Below are positions 40,686 through 49,629 of a stretch of 64,000 nt of DNA, piece by piece. Both the position numbers and the translations under genes were made by a program. Numbering within the stretch: position 1 is the first letter of the stretch; the number at the start of each line of letters is the position of its first letter. The notes below the pieces were generated by a model. The model had not been told where the DNA came from. It worked only from the letters and a program-made list of their open reading frames with translations, and did no database searches. Source of the stretch: JBOGUF01 sp050696075 (lineage in GTDB: Bacteria > Chloroflexota > Chloroflexia > Thermomicrobiales > UBA6265); contig JBOGUF010000191.1 of the NCBI GenBank assembly GCA_050696075.1, positions 29,810-93,809 on the forward strand, written 5' to 3'.

Positions 40686-43356
40686 TCATGGCAGTCGGGA
40701 CCGTTGCTCAAACAACCAGTCGATCGCTTCGCGCGGCGTGAGGCCATCGAGGTCGAGGTCGCGCAGGGAGCGAGCAAGCCGGTCGGCGGGGGCAGGGGCG
40801 AGCGTGATGCCATCGAGCGCGAGTTGCCGCGGGCCGTTCAGCGACGCCGCGACGTCGTAGCCGTTCGCCGTGGGCTCCTGCAACGACAAAGCCGGCTGAT
40901 CCTCTGGCAGTGACGCGAGGATCGATGCCGCGCGGTCCGCGACCCAGGGCGGGAGCCCGGCGAGGCGGGCGACCTGGACGCCGTAGGAGCGGTCAGCCGG
41001 ACCGGGGCGCACGGCGTAGAGGAAGATCACCCGTCCCTCCGTCTCGATGGCGGCGACGTGGGCGTTGGCGACGTCGGGGAGCGCATCGGCCAATCCGGTC
41101 AGCTCCAGGTAGTGCGTGGCGAAAAGCGTACGAGCGCCGATACGGTCATGCAGATCCTCGACGACAGCGCGGGCGATGGCCAGGCCGTCGTCGGTGCTGG
41201 TGCCGCGCCCGACCTCATCCAGGATTACCAGGCCGCGGCGAGTGGCGTGGTGGAGGATGGTCGCGGTCTCGACCATCTCGACCATGAACGTGCTGGCGCC
41301 GCCGGCGAGGTCGTCGTGGGCACCGACGCGGGTGAAGATGCGATCGACCAGGCCGATTCGGGCCGCGGCGGCCGGGACGAACGAGCCGGTCTGGGCCAGG
41401 AGGACGATCAAGGCCACTTGCCGAAGATAGGTGCTCTTGCCCCCCATGTTCGGGCCGGTGACGAGGAGGAGCCGCGGCTCCGCGCCACCAAGGCGGCAGT
41501 CGTTCGGGATGAACGCCTCGCCGGCGAGGGTCGCCTCGACGACCGGATGCCGGCCACCCACGATCTCCAGGGCGTCGCTTTCGTCGAGTGCCGGCGCGAT
41601 CCAGTCGCGCGAGGCCGCGACCTCCGCGAGCGAGAGCAGCGCGTCGAGAAAGGCCAACGCTTGAGCGGTGGCGACCAACCGACCGGCCGCGTCCGTTATC
41701 CGCGCGGTGATACGCGCCAGCGCGGCACGCTCCAGCGCTTCGATCATTTCGTCGGCAGCCGCCAACCGCGCTTCTGCCTCCTTCAACGGCGTCGTGACGT
41801 AGCGCTCACCGGTGGCCACCGTTTGCTTTCTGGTGTAGTCGACGGGCACCAGCGAGAGATTTGGCCGCGTGACTTCGATGTAATAGCCGAAGACCTTGTT
41901 GTAGCCGACCTTGAGTGAGCGGATGCCGGTCCGCGCGCGCTCGGTGCGCTCCAGGTCGGTCAGCCAGGCGCGGGTCTCGTGCGCCTCGGACACCGCCGCG
42001 TCGAGCTCGGCCGCGAATCCGGGTCGAATGCGGGCGGTCCCGTCTTCGTCCTCGTCTACCGCGGTATCGATGAACGCCAGGAGGTCGGGGCAGGCGTCGA
42101 GTTCGTCCGCAAACTGGTTAATTGCAGGCGAACGAACCTGTTGCATGGCCATGGCCGCGACCACGTTCCGGCATGGTCCGAAGCGCCGCGCCAAGAGTGA
42201 GCACGTCGCGTGGTGTGGCGGTCCCTTGAGTGACCCGGCCGACGAGCCGTTCGAGGTCGCCAACAGTCGCCAGGGCAATCGCCAACGACGCGCGCGGCAG
42301 CGGCGCGGCGATGAGGCCCGCGATGATCGCCTGCCGCTGCCGGATTTCGACTAAATCGCGCAGGGGCCGACCGAGCAGCCGCCTCAGGGCTCGCGTGCCC
42401 ATGGCGGTTCGGGTCTGATCGAGCACGCCGAGCAGGCTGCCCCGGATGCCGCCCGTCTTGACGCTCCGGGTCAGTTCAAGATTGCGCCGGGTGGCCGCGT
42501 CGAGGCTGACATGGCGTCCTGGCGCTTCGGTCCGCAGCCCGGTCAGGAGCGGGAGCAAACGCGGATTCGTCCGTTCCAGGTAGGCCAGGATTGCGCCGGC
42601 GGCGCCGGTGGCGGCCGGCAATTCGTCGCAGCCAAACGCGGCCAGCGACCGCACGCCGAAGCGGCTGCAGAGTGTATCGCGCGCCCGGCTCGGCTCGAAG
42701 TGCCACCGTTCCAGCCGAGTTCGATGCCCGGCGACCGGCAATGCCTCGCCGATGTCGTCAGGGACCAAGGACTCGGCCGGACTGAGGCGCGCAAGTTCCT
42801 CGGCAAGTTGTCGGCGAGCGCCCTCGCCGGCGAGTTCCATGGCCGCGAACTCGCCGGTACTGACGTCGACCCAGGCCAAACCTAACCGCTCGTTGCGCGC
42901 GGCAACGGCGGCAAGGTAGCGGTTCTCTCCAGAGGGGAGCAGTGCGGGCTCGGCAATGGTCCCCGGTGTAAGAACGCGCGTGATGGCGCGATCGACCAAT
43001 CCTCTTCCCGGTTCGCTTACTTGCTCGGCGATGGCAACGGTGAGGCCGCTGCCGAGCAGGCGACCCAAATAGTGATTGAGAGCGTGGTGCGGAATCCCGG
43101 CCATCGGCACGCGGCCGTTACGCCCGAAGTTGCGCGACGTCAGCGTGATGCGGGCGTCGCGTGCGACGACCTTCGCGTCGTCGTCGAACGTCTCGTAAAA
43201 GTCGCCTAGTCGGTAAAGGAGGATCGCGTCGGGGTGTTCGCTCTTGAGATCGAGGTATTGCCGGCGCGAGGGCACGAGGTCGGTTTCCGACCCTGTGCCG
43301 CGCGACGATGAGCGGCTGGCGCTGGTTGTGTCACGTCCCTCTGTTCCCTGTGCCAT
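40686..43356 (-). CDS. mutS: DNA mismatch repair protein MutS, interrupted by a frameshift near 42165
   Basis: The N-terminal part (43356 leftward to a premature stop at 42118) starts AQGTEGRD and contains the mismatch-binding segment YRLGDFYETFDDDAK. The C-terminal part continues in another frame, with Walker A GPNMGGKSTYLRQ, DEVGRGTSTDDG and LFATHYLEL. Joining LGAALRTMPE to VVAAMAMQQVRSPAIN by removing one base near 42165 (codon GAA, extra C, then GTG) restores an intact family-length protein. Either the sequence has a one-base error here, or this strain lacks a full MutS. All ATPase elements and the Phe-x-Glu mismatch motif (FYE) are otherwise conserved. ATG at 43356. Confidence 0.93.
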
Positions 43357-43472
43357 ACGACCGATTATACGCAAGGCGTGCGCTCCGCCGAGTGCCGACA
43401 ACGAATTTGCCCGTATGATGGATCGTCTGATGTCAGCGGCAACGTCGTCGCCCAACTTGAGGACCACCACTT

Positions 43473-43940
43473 ATGAAGATTTATCTGGCGTCGCCGTTGG
43501 GGTTTGCCGAGTCGACGCGGGCGTTCATGGACCGGCTGATCGGTGCGTTGAGTGCCCACGTCGAGGTGGTAAACCCGTGGGACGACCACCGCTTTGACGA
43601 CGACTTCGCGCGGGTGCCCGCGATCCGCGACGTCGAAGTGCGACGAGAGCTGCTAGTGCGGATCAATTATGAGATTGGCCGCGCCAACGAGGAGCGGATC
43701 CGGTCGTGCGACACGGTTGTCGCAATCTTGGACGGGGTCGACGTCGATTCCGGGACGGCGGCGGAGGTTGGATTCGCGTATGGCCTCGGCAAACTGGCCC
43801 ATGGTCTGCGCACCGACTTCCGCATGACCGGTGACAACGAAGCGGCCGGCGTCAACCTCCAGGTGCGCTACTTCATCGAAGCCAGCGGCGGACAGTATTT
43901 CACATCGGTTGACGAACTGATCACGGCGCTGGCCGGGTAG
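43473..43940 (+). CDS. Nucleoside 2-deoxyribosyltransferase family protein
   Basis: A 155-residue protein of PF05014. Opening IYLASPLGFAESTRAFMDRL and the catalytic-region DGVDVDSGTAAEVGFAYGLGK are typical, the Glu in TAAEVGF being the nucleophile position. Enzymes of this group exchange bases between deoxyribonucleosides or hydrolyse modified nucleotides. The gene is divergent from mutS with 116 bases between them, which probably hold promoters for both. A role in nucleotide salvage or clean-up next to mismatch repair is inference. Confidence 0.92.
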   Translation: MKIYLASPLGFAESTRAFMDRLIGALSAHVEVVNPWDDHRFDDDFARVPAIRDVEVRRELLVRINYEIGRANEERIRSCDTVVAILDGVDVDSGTAAEVGFAYGLGKLAHGLRTDFRMTGDNEAAGVNLQVRYFIEASGGQYFTSVDELITALAG

Positions 43941-44043
43941 GGGAGAATCGAGTGCTTTCTGGTTCATGTCCGCCCGCGTTCTAGTCGCCGCGATCAGGGT
44001 ATGGACGCGGGACGAGGCCGCGGAGGGCGAGGACGCCTCAATG

Positions 44044-45147
44044 TCAAACGACGTATTGGCCGTCGACGAGGAAGGGTTTACTGTCGACCTCGACCCGGCC
44101 TCCCTGGCGCACGTCGCAAATCATGTCCCAGTGGATCGCGGAACGATTGGTGCTTCCGGTGTCCGGATAGCCGGCGCCGACCGCAAGATGGATGGTGCCG
44201 CCGATCTTCTCGTCGAGCAGGATGTTCTTGCAAAACCGGGTAATGTCGTAGTTCGTGCCAAAGGCGAACTCGCCGAGTCGTCGCGCCCCCTCGTCGCTGT
44301 CGAGCATCGCGATCAGATATGCCTCGTTCCGCGCCGCCGTCGCATCGACGACCGCGCCGTCCGCGAAGTGCAGGCGAATGTCCTCGATCTCTCGCCCAGC
44401 GGTGACGACCGGGTAGGAGAAGCGGACGTGACCGTTGGCTGAGTCCTCGATTGGCCCCGTGAAGATTTCGCCGGACGGGAAGTTGCGGTGACCGTCGGAG
44501 TTGTTCCAGCGCCGGCCCGCGTACGAGAGGACAAGATCGGTGTCCGAGCCGACGACGCGAATCTCGGACTTGTCCTCCAACCAGGCGATCAGCCGGGCTT
44601 GCTCGGCATTGACGGTTCGCCAGGCCGCGATCGGGTCGGCCTGGTCCAGCTTGCAGGCCTTGAAGTAGAAGTCGGTGAACTCCTCGGTGCCCATGTCGGC
44701 GTCCTGCGCGTAAGCCGCGGTCGGAAAGAGCGTCCCTGTCCAGCGCAGCGTGCCCTCGGCGGCGCGACGCATGAAGGACTGCATCAAATCGGCGCGGGCG
44801 AGCGCATGCAGCCGCTGCCGCGCGGGATCGAGTTCGGCGTTCGCCCGTGTGTTCGACGCCGCGGCAACGCGAATCAGGACGTCGGCCTCCTCGCGGGCGA
44901 TGCGTTCGAGCGGCGAGACGTACTGGAGTTGCTCGTCAGTTCCGAGGCGCAAGAGATCAGATGCTGCCCCGTCGAGCGCGGGCATCAGGACCGGGAACCC
45001 GCCGCGCTCGACGACCGCGCGGTAGATCGCTCGCAGCAGCAGTTCGGCCGCGACTTCCCCCACGATGGCAACGGTGTCGCCCGCCTTGACCTCGACCGAA
45101 TAGTCAACCAGGACATTTGCCCACTGTTCAATTCGTGGATCGGTCAT
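44044..45147 (-). CDS. M29-family aminopeptidase
   Basis: A 367-residue thermophilic-type aminopeptidase. Metal-ligand segments are GEIFTGPIEDSANGHV, LGEFAFGTNYDITRF, TIHLAVGAGYPDTG and SAIHWDMICDVR; the Glu, His and Asp ligands are in place. It would remove N-terminal residues from peptides in the cytoplasm and needs two divalent metals. I use the ATG at 45147, preceded by GGGAGC; a longer start is possible but gives an atypical N-terminus. Confidence 0.93.
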   Translation of the reverse strand: MTDPRIEQWANVLVDYSVEVKAGDTVAIVGEVAAELLLRAIYRAVVERGGFPVLMPALDGAASDLLRLGTDEQLQYVSPLERIAREEADVLIRVAAASNTRANAELDPARQRLHALARADLMQSFMRRAAEGTLRWTGTLFPTAAYAQDADMGTEEFTDFYFKACKLDQADPIAAWRTVNAEQARLIAWLEDKSEIRVVGSDTDLVLSYAGRRWNNSDGHRNFPSGEIFTGPIEDSANGHVRFSYPVVTAGREIEDIRLHFADGAVVDATAARNEAYLIAMLDSDEGARRLGEFAFGTNYDITRFCKNILLDEKIGGTIHLAVGAGYPDTGSTNRSAIHWDMICDVRQGGRVEVDSKPFLVDGQYVV

Positions 45148-45431
45148 CAACACTGCTCCCAGCGCTTTACCACTGTCTACCCCGTCATTCTCCGCGAATT
45201 GAGGATAGGCAGGCAACGATGCGCGAGCTACGCTCCGGAGTCATCATTTCATCAAGGTTTAACAATGCAGCCTTGGTCGTTTAGCGTGCCGCGTTGCAGC
45301 ATTGCGAATGCGACCCACAATCCGCCAAAGGTCTCCGGCGCGGGTTCGGGTCCTGCTGTCGCCAATTCGGTACAATGCTGCCCTCCGGGCGATCGATCAT
45401 GTCGATCGGACGGCTGGGCGAGGAGACGCCA

Positions 45432-45692
45432 ATGGACCATCTCCTTGGCCAGATGAACGGATACAAGTCGTCGGGCGCCGTGGTGGATCGGGTGCTGGTC
45501 GACGCGAAGCGGGCCTACATCGGCGTAGTCGACGAGGCGTTTCTGGAACGATGCTCGCGCGAAGCGGTTGAGGAACTGTGGGGCGATGCGATCAAGGTGC
45601 GGAACTTCGTACCGGTCCTTGCCTTTCGCCGCGTGCGCGACATCGTCGAGGCACACCAGACCGCGAACGGGCATCTGGCTCCCTCAGACTAG
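45432..45692 (+). CDS. Small protein, possible three-helix bundle domain
   Basis: An 86-residue protein from the ATG at 45432 (GGAG six bases upstream). Mostly helical: YIGVVDEAFLERCSREAVEE, then KVRNFVPVLAFRRVRDIVEAH. This resembles the three-helix bundle dimerisation domain (DUF3562-like) found alone or fused to arsenate reductases. The similarity is judged by eye and is tentative. It is 48 bases upstream of the polyphosphate kinase gene in the same direction and may be co-transcribed. Region 45148-45431 holds nothing I can name. Confidence 0.6.
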   Translation: MDHLLGQMNGYKSSGAVVDRVLVDAKRAYIGVVDEAFLERCSREAVEELWGDAIKVRNFVPVLAFRRVRDIVEAHQTANGHLAPSD

Positions 45693-45740
45693 TCATGCGG
45701 CGGCCCGGGGCCGGGCTGGCGCGGTCCGAGGCCGCTGACC

Positions 45741-47975
45741 ATGAGCACAGCATCTCGCGCCCCCCTCATACGGGCCGCATCCGTGACGCTGCCAAACGGC
45801 AGGCCGTCGGCCGGCGCCGACGATGATTCCAAGCCCACGAGTGACTTGCCCGCCAGCGAAGGCATTGTCATGCCGCCTTTGCTGCCCGAGCTGTACATCA
45901 ACCGGGAGTTGAGCTGGCTCGAGTTCAACCGGCGCGTCCTCGAAGAAGCCGAGGACAAGACGGCGCCGTTGCTGGAACGGGTCAAGTTCGCGGCGATCTT
46001 TGCCTCCAATCTCGACGAGTGGGCGATGATCCGCTTCGCCGGCCTCAAGCGCAAGCTGGCGGCGGGTATCGCCGAGCCGGGCCCGGATGGGCGGACGCCG
46101 CAGGTCGCGTTTGTCGCCGCGCGTGCCAAGGTGCAAGGACTGCTCGACCGGCACGCCAAGTTGGTGCGCGCCGAATTGCTGCCCGAGCTGGCGCGGCACG
46201 GCATCGAGTTGATCGATTTCCACCGGCTCAACGCCGATGAGCGGACCACATTGAGCGCGGTCTTCGAACGGGAGATATTCCCTGTCCTGACGCCGCAGGC
46301 AATCGATCGCGCCCGCCGCTTTCCGCACGTCTCCAATCAGAGTTTGAACCTGATCGTCGTGCTCAGCTCCACGGGCGTCGGCGCCCGGTTCGCACGCATC
46401 AAGGTGCCGGCGGTGCTGCCACGGTTGGTCACCGTACCAGGCGTGGACGGCGGCAAAAGCCGGGTGCGACTGACCTGGCTGGAGCAGGTCATCGCCGCGC
46501 ACCTGCCCCGGCTCTTTGCGGGCAACGAGATCGTCGCGGCCTATCCCTTCCACGTCTTGCGTGATTCCGATATCGAAGTCGACGATGACGACGACGGCGA
46601 CCACGATCTGCTCTTTACCATGCGCGAGTTCCTCTCGCAGCGCACCTTCGGCTCGGTCGTTCAGGTCATCACCGACACCACCATGCCGGCCGATGTCCAC
46701 CAATGGCTGATCGAACAGCTCCACGCCACGGAACGCGACTCTTACGTCGTCGACGGTCCGCTCGCCTGCGAAAACCTGATGGGGTTGATGCGGCTCGATC
46801 GGCCGGATCTCAAGGATCCGCCGTTCGTCCCCGCGGTGGTGCCCGCGTTGCAGCCATCGCCGCGCGTCGACCCCGACGACGAGGAAGCGGTCGACATCTT
46901 CGCCAGGCTGCGGCGACGAGACGTGCTCGTCCATCACCCGTACCAGTCATTTAACGCGGTCACTGACTTCCTGCGCGCTGCCGCGACCGACAGCGACGTG
47001 ATGGCGATTAAGCAGACCCTCTACCGCATCGGCAAGGACTCGCCGCTGATTCCGGCGTTGATCGAGGCGCGCGACGACGATACGCAGGTCGCGGTGCTGG
47101 TCGAGCTAAAGGCGCGATTCGACGAAGAGAACAACATCACGTGGGCGCAGGCGCTCGAGGAGCACGGCGTCCATGTCGCTTACGGCGTAGCCGGGCTCAA
47201 GACCCACTGCAAGGCGATCTTGGTCGTGCGCCGCGAACCGGACGGGTTACGCCGCTACGCGCACCTGGGAACGGGTAACTACAACGCGAGCACGGCGCGT
47301 TTCTACGAAGACCTCGGCCTGCTGACGGCCCGAGAAGATGTCTGCCGCGACGTCTCCGAGGTGTTCAACGTCCTGACTGGGTTCTCCCAGCAAGATGACT
47401 ACAAGAAACTGTGGGTCGCACCAGGCCAGCTCCGCGAGCGATTCGTCGCGGCGATTGCGCGCGAGGTCGAGGCGCACCGGCGGACCGGGAAGGGGCGGCT
47501 CATCTTCAAGATGAACTCGCTCGTCGACCGCGACGTCATTCGCGCGCTCTATGGCGCGTCGCGGGCGGGGGTAAAGATCGATCTGATCGTGCGCGGCATC
47601 TGCTGCCTACGGCCCGGCGTGCCGGGGTGGAGCGAGACGATCAGGGTGATCAGCGTCGTCGGTCGATTCCTGGAGCACAGCCGCGTTTATTACTTCCACA
47701 ACGGCGGCGAGGATGAGGTCTACCTCGGCAGCGCCGACCTGATGGAGCGCAACCTCGATCGCCGGGTCGAAGTCGTCTTTCCCGTCGAAGACCCGACCTT
47801 GAAGGCCCACATCCGCGACGTGCTCTTGCCCGCCTATTTCAAGGACAACGTCAACACCCGCCAGTTGATGCCCGACGGCAGCTACGTCCGCCTCAAGCCC
47901 AAACGCAAACGCGCCGCCTTTGACGTTCACCAGCGGTTCATGGCGAGGTACGCGGGGCCGCGGTCGCGAGATTGA
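45741..47975 (+). CDS. ppk1: Polyphosphate kinase 1
   Basis: A 744-residue PPK1, which polymerises ATP gamma-phosphate into polyphosphate. The N-domain opens YINRELSWLEFNRRVLEEA. The catalytic region has MAIKQTLYRIGKDSP, the autophosphorylated His in GLKTHCKAILVVRR, RYAHLGTGNYNASTARFYEDL and the C-terminal VYYFHNGGEDEVYLGSADLM with a second essential His. A 50-residue N-terminal extension precedes the usual start and is probably flexible. Membrane-associated enzyme. A weak hairpin lies downstream. Confidence 0.97.
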   Translation: MSTASRAPLIRAASVTLPNGRPSAGADDDSKPTSDLPASEGIVMPPLLPELYINRELSWLEFNRRVLEEAEDKTAPLLERVKFAAIFASNLDEWAMIRFAGLKRKLAAGIAEPGPDGRTPQVAFVAARAKVQGLLDRHAKLVRAELLPELARHGIELIDFHRLNADERTTLSAVFEREIFPVLTPQAIDRARRFPHVSNQSLNLIVVLSSTGVGARFARIKVPAVLPRLVTVPGVDGGKSRVRLTWLEQVIAAHLPRLFAGNEIVAAYPFHVLRDSDIEVDDDDDGDHDLLFTMREFLSQRTFGSVVQVITDTTMPADVHQWLIEQLHATERDSYVVDGPLACENLMGLMRLDRPDLKDPPFVPAVVPALQPSPRVDPDDEEAVDIFARLRRRDVLVHHPYQSFNAVTDFLRAAATDSDVMAIKQTLYRIGKDSPLIPALIEARDDDTQVAVLVELKARFDEENNITWAQALEEHGVHVAYGVAGLKTHCKAILVVRREPDGLRRYAHLGTGNYNASTARFYEDLGLLTAREDVCRDVSEVFNVLTGFSQQDDYKKLWVAPGQLRERFVAAIAREVEAHRRTGKGRLIFKMNSLVDRDVIRALYGASRAGVKIDLIVRGICCLRPGVPGWSETIRVISVVGRFLEHSRVYYFHNGGEDEVYLGSADLMERNLDRRVEVVFPVEDPTLKAHIRDVLLPAYFKDNVNTRQLMPDGSYVRLKPKRKRAAFDVHQRFMARYAGPRSRD

Positions 47976-48006
47976 AATCGTTTAGGCGGTTCAATTAGTC
48001 TCCGCG

Positions 48007-48027
48007 GCAGGCTGGAATGCAGCCTGC
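48007..48027 (+). terminator. Weak hairpin after ppk1
   Basis: 8-bp stem GCAGGCTG / CAGCCTGC with a five-base loop, about 32 bases after the ppk1 stop, followed by AATCTT rather than a T-run. Possible terminator. Confidence 0.45.
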
Positions 48028-48084
48028 AATCTTGCCGTGCCGCAAGCAACGGGTGTTCCGCGTGCTACAGTGAGGCCCAACCTC

Positions 48085-48612
48085 ATGTCGAACGAGGAAT
48101 GGTTTCAACAACAGGGCAAGAGCAAGACACCGGACGTCAGCGCCTATCAGCGTTACCGCCGTGCGGACGAGGCCGGAGCCAGTGATGCTCCCCGACGTCC
48201 TGGCATGTCGGCGATCGCGGCGCTAATCTGCGCGGCCCTGATCGCCGTCGGCTCTTGGGGTCCGTGGCTCCACTTTGAGCGGCGTGGGGTGCCGACCGAT
48301 ACACTGCGCGGGTTAGAGACGGACGGGGCACTTTCGCTCGTTGCCGGAGTCGTCGCCTTCGTCGCCATCGCTACGGTGCTGACTCGATCGACCGCGGAAC
48401 TCGCGGCGTGGGTCGGGCTGATCGCCGTCGTGCTCGGCGCGCTGATCGGAGTGGGAAGTTGGCTCGACATGGGCACCTTCGCGGATGGCTATGGGGTCGT
48501 GAGCCCAGGCCGAGAAGCCAAGGTCGGGTGGGGACCCGTGGTGGTGACCGTTGCCGGGGCCATTGGCACCTGCTTTGCCTATCGTGTTCTTCAGCATGTG
48601 CGCGATTTCTAG
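48085..48612 (+). CDS. Small membrane protein with about four helices
   Basis: A 175-residue protein from the ATG at 48085. A hydrophilic N-terminus of about 40 residues (SNEEWFQQQGKSKTPD) is followed by four hydrophobic segments: IAALICAALIAVGSWGPWL, LSLVAGVVAFVAIATVLT, WVGLIAVVLGALIGVGSWL and VVVTVAGAIGTCFAYRVL. No family recognised. Location suggests it is its own unit between ppk1 and the cyclase gene. Confidence 0.72.
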   Translation: MSNEEWFQQQGKSKTPDVSAYQRYRRADEAGASDAPRRPGMSAIAALICAALIAVGSWGPWLHFERRGVPTDTLRGLETDGALSLVAGVVAFVAIATVLTRSTAELAAWVGLIAVVLGALIGVGSWLDMGTFADGYGVVSPGREAKVGWGPVVVTVAGAIGTCFAYRVLQHVRDF

Positions 48613-48677
48613 TGCCTTGGACTGTTCGCGCTCCTGCCGTCGTTCGTCTCGTCCGCACACGGCGGTGAGGACCGCTC

Positions 48678-49472
48678 CTACCCACCTACCAGCGCGATCA
48701 CCCGAACGGGGCTGCCAGAGCCGTTGACGATCTTGAGGGGTGCGGCGATGACGATGGCGCCCGTGGGTGGGAGTTGGTCGAGGTTGCAGAGGCTGGCGAG
48801 GCCAAGCTTGCCGGCGCCGTGCATCAGGTTATGGGCCGGGAAGGGAGGGTCGAAGCCGCCCGCCTGGCCGGCGTCGGTGCCGACCGTCTCCACGCCGACG
48901 CCGAGGACATCGCGGTCGAGGGCGAGAAGGCGAACGCACTCCGGCGTCCAACCAGGTGTGTGCGGTCCGCCCGCGCTCACGTTGAGGTAGGCGTCGCCAG
49001 ATCGCCGTGACCAATCGGTACGGAGCAGCACCCAGACCCCGGCGGCGATGCGACCATGCTCGGCTTCCCAACGTTCCACGTCCTCTGGCGTCAGGCAGAA
49101 GTCGGGGCTTTCGGCCGACTGCCGCGAGACGTCGATGACGCAGGCAGCCGCGACGAATCGGGCCGGCGGCAAGGTGTCGACCCGGTTATCCGGCAGATCG
49201 CGGCCGGTGATCCAGTGCACCGGGGCGTCGAAATGGGTGCCAGTGTGCTCGCCGGTGTGGAAGGCGTTCCAGTACCAGGCAGGGCCGCGCTCGTCGTACT
49301 CGGCGATGACTGAGATCGAGAAGGGCGGGGAGTCTGGCCAAGGATCGGGCAGGGGCAAAATCGGCGTCTCGGGACCGAGCGGCATCGTCAAATCGACGAC
49401 GCGGATGGCGCCGGTATTGAGCGCCCCGGCCAGCTCATCGAGCAGGTCGGAATGCGAGGGGATGCTCGACAT
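48678..49472 (-). CDS. Cyclase-family protein (kynurenine formamidase-like)
   Basis: A 264-residue member of PF04199. The metal motif H-x-G-T-H-x-D-x-x-x-H is intact in HTGTHFDAPVHW, and the C-terminal LMHGAGKLGLASLCNLDQLP and DLTMPLGPETPILP are typical. Relatives hydrolyse N-formylkynurenine or isatin, but many have other amide or lactone substrates. No tryptophan-degradation gene is near. It is divergent from the toxin-like gene, with 157 bases between. Confidence 0.9.
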   Translation of the reverse strand: MSSIPSHSDLLDELAGALNTGAIRVVDLTMPLGPETPILPLPDPWPDSPPFSISVIAEYDERGPAWYWNAFHTGEHTGTHFDAPVHWITGRDLPDNRVDTLPPARFVAAACVIDVSRQSAESPDFCLTPEDVERWEAEHGRIAAGVWVLLRTDWSRRSGDAYLNVSAGGPHTPGWTPECVRLLALDRDVLGVGVETVGTDAGQAGGFDPPFPAHNLMHGAGKLGLASLCNLDQLPPTGAIVIAAPLKIVNGSGSPVRVIALVGG

Positions 49473-49561
49473 AAGTACTACTCCTCATTCTAAGCGAGTT
49501 TCCGGCCGCGAGGCATTCTGGTTGAACTGGCCCGCCCGCATCATCCGACCTGATTCCGGCG

Positions 49562-49589
49562 TTGACAAGGGGAGCCCGCGAACTACAAT
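49562..49589 (+). promoter_or_regulatory. Near-consensus sigma-70-type promoter for the ADP-ribosyltransferase gene
   Basis: TTGACA at 49562-49567 and TACAAT at 49584-49589 with a 16-base spacer; start of transcription near 49596, 34 bases before the ATG at 49630. The boxes match the vegetative consensus at 11 of 12 positions, better than other promoters seen in this GC-rich window. Confidence 0.7.
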
Positions 49590-49629
49590 TGACCTGCGCC
49601 AAAGTAAACATCCCAGCAGGAAACCGAAC

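Noticed and set aside
49048..49629. Upstream extension of the toxin-like gene
   Set aside because: This part runs antisense through the cyclase-family gene, whose HxGTHxD motif is real; the ATG at 49630 has both a promoter and a ribosome-binding site.
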